64,000 bases of DNA from Tritrichomonas musculus (Eukaryota; Parabasalia; Tritrichomonadida; Tritrichomonadidae), in assembly GCA_039105265.1 (NCBI GenBank), contig JAPFFF010000008.1, positions 3,596,001-3,660,000 on the forward strand. Direction: 5' to 3'. The notes beneath the pieces were generated by a model. The model was not told the DNA's origin, searched no databases, and saw only the letters and a program-made list of their open reading frames with translations. This document shows positions 38,846-48,544 of the stretch, piece after piece. Both the position numbers and the translations under genes were made by a program. Each line of letters opens with the position of its first letter. Within the stretch, counting starts at the first letter, position 1.

Positions 38846-40929
38846 TGAATGAAGAAGAAGTAAAATTGTTGGCAAAACAAAGAAATTTAAGCCAAATAAA
38901 TGATAATCTTATCAGATTAGAGATTTTAAAATTACAAAATGAATCGAATTTGGTTGCTGGAAAAGCTTTTTGCTTTTCTCATTTTCAATATATAAAATAT
39001 ACTACTAAAGGCATTACATTCGAAGATGCAGCTTTTTATACCAATGCGTCTTATGTTTCTCTCAAATCGTCGTCATCTTTATCTCTTTTTAAAAAACCAT
39101 CATTCAAAGATAGAATTTCGCACTTAATTTTTTATTTTAATAACAATCCAGGAATATTTTCACAAGTTTTATATTTTACGCTAACGGGAGTAGACATTGT
39201 TTTTAATAAAGACGATTATATATACTTTTTATTACACACAATCCCCTCACTTTACTCATATTTTATTGATAAAGATGAAGCGAATAATGCAATAGAATTA
39301 ATTAAAATTACATTAAGATATCATTTTTCTTTAAATAAATCAAGTATCAAAAAAGATATACAAAACAATCAAAACGAATTTATTACATTTCTAATTCGTG
39401 GATTTATATCGGGTTCTAATCCTTCAAGCTTTTTTCGCTATTTAGATATTGATGAAAAATTATTTCCGTTAGAAAATAAAAAGTATTTTTATTCCAAAGT
39501 AAACGGGAAATTAGTTCGTGCAGATTATTGGAAATCTGTTTTAAAAACTGCTATCTTAATAGTTGAAAAAATGATTGCTGGGATTAATTTATTACCATCT
39601 CAAATATGCAAGCTTTTTTCAGTTTTGAATGAAGTTAATTCTGATTTTACAGATTTTTACATATTTGGCATTTTTTTCCATGATTACATAAGCAATAAAA
39701 ATTTTTGCGATGTTATTGATTGCAGCTATCGTCAGGGATTATACAATAGAACTGCATTGTATAATGCGATGGAAGGAATTTGGGATATAAATCCACTTAG
39801 GTTAAAACTGCAACAATTAAAGATTGCAATACTTACCAACCAAAACCCACAGCAATTTAATTTCGAAAGTGACTTAATTTTATCAACCAGAGATATTAAT
39901 TTGTTGTTAAGGATTGCTTCATTTTCTATTCAAAATTTAAATGCTCTAGGGTTCGATGATTTAGCAAATTTATGTGATAATTTGAATAATGTTTTTAAAG
40001 AAGTAAGCGATAGAATTGTTATTAATTTGAAAAAGTGGTGCTTTGTCTCAAAATTTTCATATCAAAATGAAGATAATTTTCCAATGACATATGAATTGTT
40101 GGAATTGAACCCCGATAAAGAAAAAATAAAAAATATATTCAGACCTTTTTTAACCATTGGCCAAATGATGCAAATTGATTCTTATAACAAAACAATTTTT
40201 AATGATGAATTAACCAAAGTTAATTCTCTCATTGAAAAATCACAAAAAATTTTGGATACAATTTATGAAACAGAGATTTTTATTGAAGAATTAAAAAAGG
40301 CGTTATCGTACGATTTGATATATGAAGTATCTACATTTTTCGAAAATCGAGTTGCAAAAAGTTTTATCTATTATAATTCTAAGACAATTATTCCTTTATA
40401 CCAAAATATCCAACTTCCAACGATAAATGAAGGTATAACCAAGCTGTATAATTTTTTATACGAATGGTCAAAATTCATGAAACTTAATACTAAGGCTCAA
40501 AAGTCATTAAATCGAGCCATTTTTGACCAATTTTTCGGTTATTTTGTAAATAGAGTTGCTTTTAAATTTACCTTTGACCTTGAAAATCAAAAAATGTATC
40601 GTGCTTTTCAGCGTTATAAAGGACCAGATAAAAATTTACCACTCAATATTCAAAAAGCTTGTAAATTATTTATGAGAATTTCGATGAATCAAACTTTCAA
40701 AATTAATTTATATAATATCATCAATGCAACAATGAAATTAAAAAAAGATACAGATAAAGAAGTTATTCTCGCTATTGCAAGATCAAAAAATAAAGCACTT
40801 TTTTGGTTTGGCGAACTTATTGTTAGAATGTTAACAGAAAAAACTATTAAAGATAGGATTTTTAATAGAAATGAAAACGAAGCTATAGCTATTTTTTTAA
40901 ATGGCTTAATCGTCATTGAGAAGCAATGA
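38845..40929 (+). CDS. hypothetical helical protein, 694 residues
   Basis: I do not recognise this protein. It is Asn-, Lys-, Phe- and Leu-rich and predicted mostly helical, with no signal peptide, no clear membrane helix and no catalytic motif. Helix-rich blocks such as FFLIRGFISGSNPSSFFRYL-type text near residue 185 are vaguely reminiscent of RasGAP-like folds, which is only an impression. The frame is unbroken over 2 kb and flanked by clear intergenic DNA, so it is a genuine gene. It follows the macro-like gene on the same strand after 191 bp. The ATG at 38845 is used. Confidence 0.6.
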   Translation: MNEEEVKLLAKQRNLSQINDNLIRLEILKLQNESNLVAGKAFCFSHFQYIKYTTKGITFEDAAFYTNASYVSLKSSSSLSLFKKPSFKDRISHLIFYFNNNPGIFSQVLYFTLTGVDIVFNKDDYIYFLLHTIPSLYSYFIDKDEANNAIELIKITLRYHFSLNKSSIKKDIQNNQNEFITFLIRGFISGSNPSSFFRYLDIDEKLFPLENKKYFYSKVNGKLVRADYWKSVLKTAILIVEKMIAGINLLPSQICKLFSVLNEVNSDFTDFYIFGIFFHDYISNKNFCDVIDCSYRQGLYNRTALYNAMEGIWDINPLRLKLQQLKIAILTNQNPQQFNFESDLILSTRDINLLLRIASFSIQNLNALGFDDLANLCDNLNNVFKEVSDRIVINLKKWCFVSKFSYQNEDNFPMTYELLELNPDKEKIKNIFRPFLTIGQMMQIDSYNKTIFNDELTKVNSLIEKSQKILDTIYETEIFIEELKKALSYDLIYEVSTFFENRVAKSFIYYNSKTIIPLYQNIQLPTINEGITKLYNFLYEWSKFMKLNTKAQKSLNRAIFDQFFGYFVNRVAFKFTFDLENQKMYRAFQRYKGPDKNLPLNIQKACKLFMRISMNQTFKINLYNIINATMKLKKDTDKEVILAIARSKNKALFWFGELIVRMLTEKTIKDRIFNRNENEAIAIFLNGLIVIEKQ

Positions 40930-41905
40930 TTCTCATTTATTATAAATGTATTTTAATTACTTTCTTTTATATAGTAAATATCTATGTTTTTTCAACTTTT
41001 TTTATTTGAAGAGAGAAATTAAGCCAATAGTAAGATTTTTGGCTTAATTCAGATATGTACTTTGATATTTTTGTTGGGTTTTGCGTATATTATATTTATC
41101 TCCATTTCTCTTAATAATTATTTTAATATAATTAGAATATTTAAGATGGGAGAAGAAAACTAATTTACTTAAACTAAATGATTAAGACAGTTTTAAGTTA
41201 AAAATATTGAAATATACGCACCATTATTTTACTATAATCTTTTAAAAGATATATCAAAATGCTATTTTGCGGTATCAGCATGTAATGATAATGCATTGCA
41301 ATTATTAATTTACAAATTATATAAAAAAGATGATAAAATCTTTTTTGTAAATAAAATAATTAAATAAATAATGTTTTGATGTAGCAATCTGAATTAATTG
41401 TTTGCAGTAAATAATACAGTATTGCCACTTATAAAAATAGCATAGTTTTTGTTTGGAAAAAATCACTGCTCAACTGGATAAAATAATATGTGAACAAAAA
41501 AGCAATAGGAAACGATCATTATATATTTAAATTTTGAATTTAATTTTTTGAAAGGTAATGCGGCTAAATAATTAGTTTGGCTGCAATAACTCAGAAATAT
41601 TTTTATAAAAACTTATTGTGATATTATATAGATAATGAATAAAAAGATAAATAAATAAAATTAATCAAAACTTCATTTTATAATTATATAAATCATGAAT
41701 AATATGATTGGTTTTATTGAAACAACTGTATACTGAAAAATAATTTTGTTTTAAAAATAATTTTTGAAGAAAAATGATAAACATATAAAATATAAAACAT
41801 ACTTTTATTATTAATGATTTTTTAAAAAATGGTCTTATAAAAACAATTTTGACTTTTTGTTTCATAAAAGCGGTTACATTTAGAAAAGTTGAATTTTATA
41901 TCTTT
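40930..41905. other. long AT-rich spacer upstream of BiP
   Basis: This spacer of nearly 1 kb has no supported ORF, RNA or repeat. Only short AT-rich open stretches occur. Confidence 0.55.
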
Positions 41906-41922
41906 GGTCAGATCACATTTAA
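41906..41922 (+). promoter_or_regulatory. GGTCAGATCACATTTAA motif before BiP
   Basis: This motif ends three bases before the BiP ATG. A close match (GGTCATATCATTTTAA) lies upstream of the DNAJC3-like gene at 45347-45362. The TCAC within it fits a TCA-Y initiator, so it may combine the transcription start with a shared ER-chaperone signal. That role is inference. Confidence 0.45.
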
Positions 41923-41925
41923 ACA

Positions 41926-43887
41926 ATGTTTCTCCTTCTCTCTGTTTTAGCAGTGTTTGGAGTCTGTGCTGATGACGAAGAAATTGGTACAGTTATTGGT
42001 ATCGATCTTGGAACTACATTTTCATGTGTAGGCGTTTTCCAAAAAGGTAAAGTTGAAATCATCGCTAACGAAGTTGGTAATCGTATCACCCCATCTATTG
42101 TTTCATTCAGTGAAGGCCAACGTTTTGTTGGTGACTCAGCAATGCCACAAATGATCTCAAACCCAAAGAACACAATTTTCGCAATCAAGCGTCTCATTGG
42201 ACGTCGATTTAATGATCCAGAAGTTCAAGGTGAACTTAAACGCCTTCCATACAAAGTTGTTAGCAAGAATGATCGTCCATATGTCGAACTTGAATTTAAA
42301 GGTGAAGTTAAGACACTCTCACCAGAAGAAATTTCTGCTATGGTTCTTACAAAGATGAAGAATGTTGCTGAAGATTATCTTGGCAAAACAATCAAGCATG
42401 CAGTTGTTACAGTTCCAGCTTATTTCAACGATGCCCAACGTAAGGCAACAAAGGATGCAGGCGCTATCGCTGGACTCAATGTTATGCGTATCCTTAACGA
42501 GCCAACAGCAGCTGCTATTGCTTATGGTCTTGATAAGAAAGATAACCAAAAGATCCTCGTTTTCGATCTTGGAGGTGGTACATTCGATGTTTCACTTCTT
42601 TCTATTGAAGATTCCTTCTTTGAAGTTCTTGCAACAGCAGGTGATACTCACCTTGGAGGAGAAGATTTTGATAACAGAGTTGTCGATCACTTCCTTGATG
42701 TCTTCAAGCGCCGTACAGGAAAAGATGCTTCAACAGATGTTAAGGCTGTCGCTAAACTAAAGCGTGAATCTGAAAAAGCAAAGCGTGCCCTTTCAACCCT
42801 TCACCAAACCCGTATCGAAATTGAAGGTTTCTTTGATGGTGAAGATCTTTCTGAACCATTCACACGTGCTCGTTTTGAAGAACTTAACATGGATCTTTTC
42901 CGTAAAACAATGGCTCCAGTTCAACAAGTTCTTAAGGATTCACAAGTTTCAAAGCATGAAGTTGATGAAATCGTTCTTGTCGGAGGTTCAACCCGTCTTC
43001 CAAAGATCCAACAACTTGTTCGTGATTTCTTCAACGGAAAAGCTCCATGCAAGTCAATCAACCCAGATGAAGCTGTTGCTTATGGTGCAGCTGTCGAAGG
43101 TGGTGTCCTTTCTGATGACCCTGATGCTCAAGATATCGTTATCATCAATGTTAACTCTCTTACTCTTGGTGTTGAAACAGTTGGAGGAGTTATGGCTGAA
43201 CTTATCCCACGTAACACACGTATCCCAGTTAAGAAGACACAAACATTCGTTACATCACAAGATGACCAAGAATACGTTCGTGTTCAAATTTTCGAAGGTG
43301 AACGTGCAATGACACGTGACAACCACTTCCTTGGTGCTTTCGATCTTACTGGCCTTCCACCTGGTCCACGTGGAACAGTACAAATCCAAGTTACATTCGA
43401 ACTCGATCAAAACAACATCCTTAAAGTTACAGCAGAAAACGGTGATAACAAAGAATCAATCACCATCAACGCTCAAGAAGCACGTCTTTCAGAAGATGAA
43501 AGAGAAGAAGCTATCCGTAATGCACAAGATTGGGCTCAAGAAGATGAAAAGACTAAATCATCAGTTCAAGCTAAGAATAATCTCGAAATGCTTGTTTACT
43601 CTGCTAAGACCAATCTTAACAAGGATGAAGTTAAAGAAAGACTTACAGATGAAGAACGTAAAGAACTTAAGAAGACAGTTCGTGAAGCCATTGATTGGAT
43701 TGAATCAAATAGCGAAGAAGAAGCAGAAGTTTATGAACAAAAGAGAAAAGAATATGCACAAATCCTCCAAAAGGTTATTTCAGATACACCAGGAGCTGCT
43801 GGTGGTGCTGCAGGAGCTAGTGCAGAAGCTGGTGACGACGACGATGATGATGACTTCGATGAAAATGATGAAGTCGGCGAATTATAA
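41926..43887 (+). CDS. BiP: BiP/GRP78, ER-lumenal Hsp70 chaperone
   Basis: This 653-residue Hsp70 has an N-terminal signal peptide ([15 protein letters not shown]) placing it in the ER. The ATPase domain starts with [12 protein letters not shown] near residue 23. It also has [35 protein letters not shown] and [12 protein letters not shown]. The substrate-binding domain follows, with GERAMTRDN and [11 protein letters not shown], and then a helical lid and an acidic tail. It binds nascent and misfolded secretory proteins and works with J-domain partners such as the gene at 45.4 kb. The tail ends EVGEL rather than KDEL or HDEL, an unusual retrieval signal. Codon use is strongly biased and produces several long shadow frames, as in a highly expressed gene. 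The start is unambiguous. Confidence 0.97.
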   Translation: MFLLLSVLAVFGVCADDEEIGTVIGIDLGTTFSCVGVFQKGKVEIIANEVGNRITPSIVSFSEGQRFVGDSAMPQMISNPKNTIFAIKRLIGRRFNDPEVQGELKRLPYKVVSKNDRPYVELEFKGEVKTLSPEEISAMVLTKMKNVAEDYLGKTIKHAVVTVPAYFNDAQRKATKDAGAIAGLNVMRILNEPTAAAIAYGLDKKDNQKILVFDLGGGTFDVSLLSIEDSFFEVLATAGDTHLGGEDFDNRVVDHFLDVFKRRTGKDASTDVKAVAKLKRESEKAKRALSTLHQTRIEIEGFFDGEDLSEPFTRARFEELNMDLFRKTMAPVQQVLKDSQVSKHEVDEIVLVGGSTRLPKIQQLVRDFFNGKAPCKSINPDEAVAYGAAVEGGVLSDDPDAQDIVIINVNSLTLGVETVGGVMAELIPRNTRIPVKKTQTFVTSQDDQEYVRVQIFEGERAMTRDNHFLGAFDLTGLPPGPRGTVQIQVTFELDQNNILKVTAENGDNKESITINAQEARLSEDEREEAIRNAQDWAQEDEKTKSSVQAKNNLEMLVYSAKTNLNKDEVKERLTDEERKELKKTVREAIDWIESNSEEEAEVYEQKRKEYAQILQKVISDTPGAAGGAAGASAEAGDDDDDDDFDENDEVGEL

Positions 43888-44025
43888 AAAAAATTTGATT
43901 TTTGATTTTCAAATTTAAGTTTTTTATTCATTAATAATTTTTAAAATTGATTTTCTAATCTAATTTATTTTATTTTTATACATAAAAATTCTTGACTTAA
44001 AAAGTTATAGCATTTATTTATTTGA

Positions 44026-44853
44026 ATGAGCAAAATTTTGTTAAAATTTTTGATGCGGCGGACACCATTTTTAACAGATATATTATTATACCAACAAAAA
44101 GAAAACAAAGATGATGATAATCATAACCAATTTTTATTTAATTTAGATCACATTCCAGATTTGGACATTTTTACAGTTAATGAAGAAGAAAATGATCAAA
44201 ATAATGAAGCGGACCATACTTTAACAAATGAAACACATACTATTCAACCCAAGGATAACCGAATCCCAGATAAATTTAAAGAGATTAAAAATATTTCAAT
44301 TACAAAAAAAGATTTGAGGTCGCTTGGTAGTCGTCAATGGCTAAATGATGAAGTAATTAATTCTTATTTAGCATACTTACATAATACACATATAGAATCT
44401 AAAATAGGCTTCACAAACACATTTTTTTATGTTTCATTAAAGCAAAATGGAAATGAATATACCAACAAATGGGATGGAATTTTTAGATATAGAATTGATA
44501 TTTTTTCTCACTTTTTAATTCCTATTACTACAGGCGCACATTGGTTTTTATTAGATTTGGATTTTGATAATAAGGCTATGAATGTTTATGACTCAATGTC
44601 ACATCGTTATACTTCGTATACAAAGAAAATCAACGAATTTTTAGCATTCCAGGGAATTCCGCCTCTTGAAGTGAAATATCCATCAGTACCAAGCCAATCG
44701 AATGGCTATGATTGTGGCGTATTTTTATTAAAGTTTGCAACAATGATATTTGAAAATCGGTCCATTAAAAAGAATTCTTTTGGTCAAAAAGAAATTAATT
44801 CTTTTCGTTCTCAAATAAAAGAAATTCTTTCTAAGAGCGTTTCTCCGAAATGA
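44026..44853 (+). CDS. Ulp1/SENP-type SUMO (or NEDD8) protease, family C48
   Basis: This 275-residue cysteine protease has its catalytic domain in the C-terminal two thirds. The entry motif DLRSLGSRQWLNDEVINSYL (about 98-117) is typical of Ulp1. The triad is visible: His172 in GAHWFLLDLD, Asp189 in VYDSMS, Cys230 in NGYDCGVFLLKF, with the oxyanion-hole Gln224 in SQSNGYDCG. It would process SUMO precursors or remove SUMO from proteins. The N-terminal 90 residues are acidic, low-complexity and unrecognised. The size fits a small Ulp1 or SENP8-like enzyme, and the modifier is not certain. It follows BiP on the same strand after 138 bp. The ATG lies just after TTATTTATTTGA. Confidence 0.92.
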   Translation: MSKILLKFLMRRTPFLTDILLYQQKENKDDDNHNQFLFNLDHIPDLDIFTVNEEENDQNNEADHTLTNETHTIQPKDNRIPDKFKEIKNISITKKDLRSLGSRQWLNDEVINSYLAYLHNTHIESKIGFTNTFFYVSLKQNGNEYTNKWDGIFRYRIDIFSHFLIPITTGAHWFLLDLDFDNKAMNVYDSMSHRYTSYTKKINEFLAFQGIPPLEVKYPSVPSQSNGYDCGVFLLKFATMIFENRSIKKNSFGQKEINSFRSQIKEILSKSVSPK

Positions 44854-45346
44854 TTTTAATCAGAAAGCCAAATATTAGCTTCAATTTGTTTTTTAAATGT
44901 TTTTAAATATTATGCGTAATAAAAGTTAAATTCTTTATTATTCATGAATTTTCATTAAATCATTCGAGTTTGATACAGATTAATTGAAGAGTACAAGACA
45001 TTGTATATATTGAAATCATGGATATTCTTATAAGAATAGTCAATCTTTAGCCAGCTTAATTGTGAGAGATAAATTTGAAGATAAATTCAAAGGTATGACA
45101 AGATGCCATAAAAAAATGAAAATAAAATGAATTGCTCATGAAGATACTTTTAAATTCGAATTTGACTAAAAAAAATCGTTATTTATAAGTCACTTTATTC
45201 CAATGGATTAAAATCGATTTTTTAAAGGTTATTTGAATGTTTTCACCTCATAATTTCTAAGGTATTGATTGCCAAATTTTATACATTGTAATGGCCACGA
45301 AATCATATCTTATTTCAATTTAAAAATTGAATTCAATGCATTGTTC
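44854..45346. other. AT-rich spacer, no gene seen
   Basis: This is non-coding spacer of roughly 500 bp between the SUMO protease and the DNAJC3-like gene. A weak inverted pair, CATGGATATTCTTATAAGAATAG, lies near 45018. Nothing else is recognised. Confidence 0.5.
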
Positions 45347-45362
45347 GGTCATATCATTTTAA
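45347..45362 (+). promoter_or_regulatory. GGTCATATCATTTTAA motif before the DNAJC3-like gene
   Basis: This is similar to the motif directly before BiP (41906-41922), differing by one gap and a few bases. Here it ends about 33 bp upstream of the ATG. It could be an initiator with a shared flank. Confidence 0.4.
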
Positions 45363-45395
45363 TTTGAATTAGTTAAGAAAAAAATAAAATCTGAA

Positions 45396-46850
45396 ATGAT
45401 TAATTGCTTTATTTTCTTCTGCATTTTTGGAAGCTCAGTTGATCCTAATCGCTTAAGGCGCATTGAGCATCTTATGGCCTTCCATCAATTTTGGAATGCC
45501 TACTCTGATTTGACAACAATTATTTCACAAGAACCTAAACCAATTGATAACAAACTTTATCGTCTTAGAGCCCAATGCACACTAAATATGGCAATGATTA
45601 CTGAATGTCTTCACGATTGCAAAAAAATTCTTAATAATTCGCCTTCTCGCGATGATAAAAAATTTGCTTATCTTATCACTGCACGCGCTCATATTCAGGT
45701 CGGTGAATTCGATGAAGCAATGGAATCTGCTATTGAAGCAGGTGACAATCAACTTCAAAACAATTGTGATCAACTAATGCGCCTTGTTGATAATGCAAAT
45801 TCCAAATACGAAGAGGGGCAACTTGGTGAAGCTGCAAGAATACTTGATACATTATTGCAAAATGCTCCAAAGGCTAAAGATCTTATTTTGAAGCGTGCTA
45901 ACATCGCCTTCTTATCGCTTGATTATAACAGATTCAAACAACTTACAAAAGATTACGAGAAAGAATTTTCAGGTGATGCAACATTTGTTTATCGACGTGC
46001 AGTTGTCACATTTTGTGATGGTCAAATGGGAGCTGCAATGAACGGCGTTCGTAAAGCAATGTCACTCAGAGGTGCACCAAAGAATTGCTCTGCAACACTT
46101 AAAGCTATCGAAAAAGTAAATAAACACTATCCTATTGCCGAACGATTCTTACAAAACAATGATATAGAGTCTGCTCAACGTGAACTTAACATAACAAAAG
46201 AAGCATCAGGAAATTATTGCCCGGCTGATAGTGTTTTAATAAAACAGATTAAAAGCTTCGAATTGAAAATAATGAAAGCTCAACATACACCAGAAGAGCT
46301 TTTGGAAATTCTGAATGACATGCTCGACAAAGATCCAAACAATGTTGATTTCATGCTTGAAAGAGGAGATGTAAATCTCGAATTAAAAGAATACGATGCG
46401 GCACTTTTTGATTATCAAAATGCGCAAAGGCATAGACCAAACGACAGTAGAGCTCAAAAAGGAATCAGTAAAGCTCAAGAATTGAAGAAGAAAGCAAATT
46501 ATGTAGACCATTACGAAATATTAGGTATAGAAAAAACAGCTACAATTGTTGAAATCAAAACAGCATATAAAAAGCTAGTTAGACAATGGCACCCTGACAG
46601 ATATGGCGATCCTGCCAAAAAGAAGGAAGCAGAAGCTAAAATGAAAAAGATCAATCAAGCTTATGATATTTTGGGTGATGAACAGAAGAGAAGACTTTAT
46701 GATTCAGGTCAAGATCCAGATGCACCAAATCAAGGACCGAACTTTGACTTCAATCCTTTCGATTTGTTCTTCAATCATGGAGGCGGTGGAGGTGGAAGAA
46801 CCTTCCAATTTGGCGGTGGAAATGGATTCCACTTTGAGTTTCGCTTTTAA
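45396..46850 (+). CDS. DNAJC3/P58IPK-like ER co-chaperone (TPR repeats plus J domain)
   Basis: This 484-residue protein has a hydrophobic N-terminal signal ([14 protein letters not shown]). Next come about seven to nine TPR helical pairs (residues 20-370), including a clear [30 protein letters not shown] domain at about 372-440 carries the HPD tripeptide at 399-401 (WHPDRYGD). A glycine-rich tail ([15 protein letters not shown]) ends the protein. Order and length match DNAJC3, which binds unfolded clients in the ER and hands them to BiP by stimulating its ATPase. There is no KDEL, as in many DNAJC3 proteins. The link to BiP, encoded 1.5 kb upstream, is strong by function. The ATG at 45396 gives the signal peptide. 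Confidence 0.9.
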   Translation: MINCFIFFCIFGSSVDPNRLRRIEHLMAFHQFWNAYSDLTTIISQEPKPIDNKLYRLRAQCTLNMAMITECLHDCKKILNNSPSRDDKKFAYLITARAHIQVGEFDEAMESAIEAGDNQLQNNCDQLMRLVDNANSKYEEGQLGEAARILDTLLQNAPKAKDLILKRANIAFLSLDYNRFKQLTKDYEKEFSGDATFVYRRAVVTFCDGQMGAAMNGVRKAMSLRGAPKNCSATLKAIEKVNKHYPIAERFLQNNDIESAQRELNITKEASGNYCPADSVLIKQIKSFELKIMKAQHTPEELLEILNDMLDKDPNNVDFMLERGDVNLELKEYDAALFDYQNAQRHRPNDSRAQKGISKAQELKKKANYVDHYEILGIEKTATIVEIKTAYKKLVRQWHPDRYGDPAKKKEAEAKMKKINQAYDILGDEQKRRLYDSGQDPDAPNQGPNFDFNPFDLFFNHGGGGGGRTFQFGGGNGFHFEFRF

Positions 46851-46985
46851 GTAAATAACTTGTTCATTCTTTGTTCATTTTATTGATTAAACAATTTTCT
46901 ATTATTTACTCTCCATTTTTATTAATTGTTTTGAAAAAGTTTAAATGAAATTATTTTATTTTTTGAAGATTTCTCTATACTTTTA

Positions 46986-48266
46986 ATGATATCAATACCA
47001 TACAAAAAGAGTTTTGAGTTTGAAATTGGTGCAAAATGTTGTATTCAGCTTGCTTTTGAAGTTAATGATAAAAAATATGTTCAACAAATTATTTCAAGTT
47101 TATCAAAGAAAGTTATAGGGCTTCATATGCGATTGAATGAAAAAAGTGACAGAATTTATTATGTAAATGAAAAACCTCCAATCATTAAAATCCCGAATTT
47201 TAAAAATATTGAAAAAGCTACAATGAATTTTGGAATACATCACAAAGTCGATCCATACGCGCGTTTTGGATCAATAGGATATAATGATAATATGGTTATT
47301 TTAAATGTTTCTCATGGTGTTGCAGATGGAGGTTATTTTAAATACATAGCTGAAAATATTTTTGATGATACAAACATCAATATTCCATCTCATTTTCCAT
47401 ATGAAGCCAAAGAGATATTCAAAGAAAAATACGAACAATCACCAAACGATATTGCTTTTTGGGATGATGATCCTTATATTAATCGAATAATAACAAATGA
47501 TCCGTCAAAATTATATCAAACATTTGAAGTTGGTTATTCAACGATTAAATTGCCTTCTAGTAAGTTTCAATGTTTTGATAGCAAAACCAAAAGACTCCAT
47601 TCATTTACAGATTCTTTATGGTCATCATTATTTGTTGCATCAGTTATTCACATGAAGAAAAATCCACAGTTTGTTTTTCCAAAACAAATGTGTATTCCAA
47701 CATGTACTGATTTCAGGCGTTATTTAAGTAAACCAAACTATTCAATTTGCTCATTATATTCAACGGTAATACCAAAGGTGCCTGTATCTCCGAAAAGTTC
47801 ATTATCAGAGATTGGAAAGGCAATGAAAATTGACCTTAACCGCCGTCTAAAAAGACTTGAAGATTTTGGCTTTTTGAAAACAATTGAAAACCTTCCTGAT
47901 GATGAAAATCAGAATAAAACAGCTCCTAATTCAACCAAAAAAGTTGGAATTGAATTAACTTACGTTGGTGCAGTTAATATTAAAAATCCTATTAAAAATA
48001 TTTTTATGAACTTGAACATGGATTCTGCCGGCACAGAAACAATTTTAAGTTTGATGGGCTTCTCTTGCGTTGAACAACCGTGCAAAGCCAATCCAAATGG
48101 TAAAAACGAAGTTATACTGAGACTCAGGTATTCACCAACCACGCTTTATAAAGAGGAAGTTGTACAAATGATGAAGAGTATTGAATACATACTAACAAAA
48201 GTTCCTCAAGAAACATCGATTGAAGAAACAATCAAAGCTGTTTCTTCAATCCATTCGAAAAAATAA
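46986..48266 (+). CDS. HxxxDG acyltransferase/condensation-fold protein
   Basis: This 426-residue protein is probably a CoA-dependent acyltransferase of the chloramphenicol acetyltransferase-like superfamily. The catalytic motif is HGVADG, with His110 and Asp114-Gly115, in the context ILNVSHGVADGGYFKYIAEN. A second half with ELTYVGAVNI and RLRYSPTTLY fits the two-lobed fold. There is no signal peptide or carrier-protein domain, so it is a free-standing enzyme rather than part of a peptide synthetase. The substrate (alcohol, amine or lipid) cannot be told. It follows the DNAJC3-like gene on the same strand by 136 bp. Confidence in the superfamily is fair and in the reaction low. Confidence 0.65.
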   Translation: MISIPYKKSFEFEIGAKCCIQLAFEVNDKKYVQQIISSLSKKVIGLHMRLNEKSDRIYYVNEKPPIIKIPNFKNIEKATMNFGIHHKVDPYARFGSIGYNDNMVILNVSHGVADGGYFKYIAENIFDDTNINIPSHFPYEAKEIFKEKYEQSPNDIAFWDDDPYINRIITNDPSKLYQTFEVGYSTIKLPSSKFQCFDSKTKRLHSFTDSLWSSLFVASVIHMKKNPQFVFPKQMCIPTCTDFRRYLSKPNYSICSLYSTVIPKVPVSPKSSLSEIGKAMKIDLNRRLKRLEDFGFLKTIENLPDDENQNKTAPNSTKKVGIELTYVGAVNIKNPIKNIFMNLNMDSAGTETILSLMGFSCVEQPCKANPNGKNEVILRLRYSPTTLYKEEVVQMMKSIEYILTKVPQETSIEETIKAVSSIHSKK

Positions 48267-48544
48267 TTAATTCATGCTTTATATAATGAATATGTTAAAT
48301 AAATATTTCTATTTCGATTTATATTTAAATATAGATAAAAATCCAATGATATTAAAATTGATATTTTCAAAGATTGTGTAACTACAATCTTTGATTAATA
48401 TTTATATGATATGTTCAACCACCATTTAAACCAAAATTAAATTATGTAAAAAAATAAAAAGGCAAAAAAAAGGACGTGTTTGTCCAACATTTCTAATTAA
48501 ACTTTACAAAATAAAACAAAACAAATAATAATATAAAATAAAAC

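Noticed and set aside
42362-43918. Long extra frames overlapping BiP
   Set aside because: They are offset frames of a highly codon-biased gene and have no domain. BiP explains the region.
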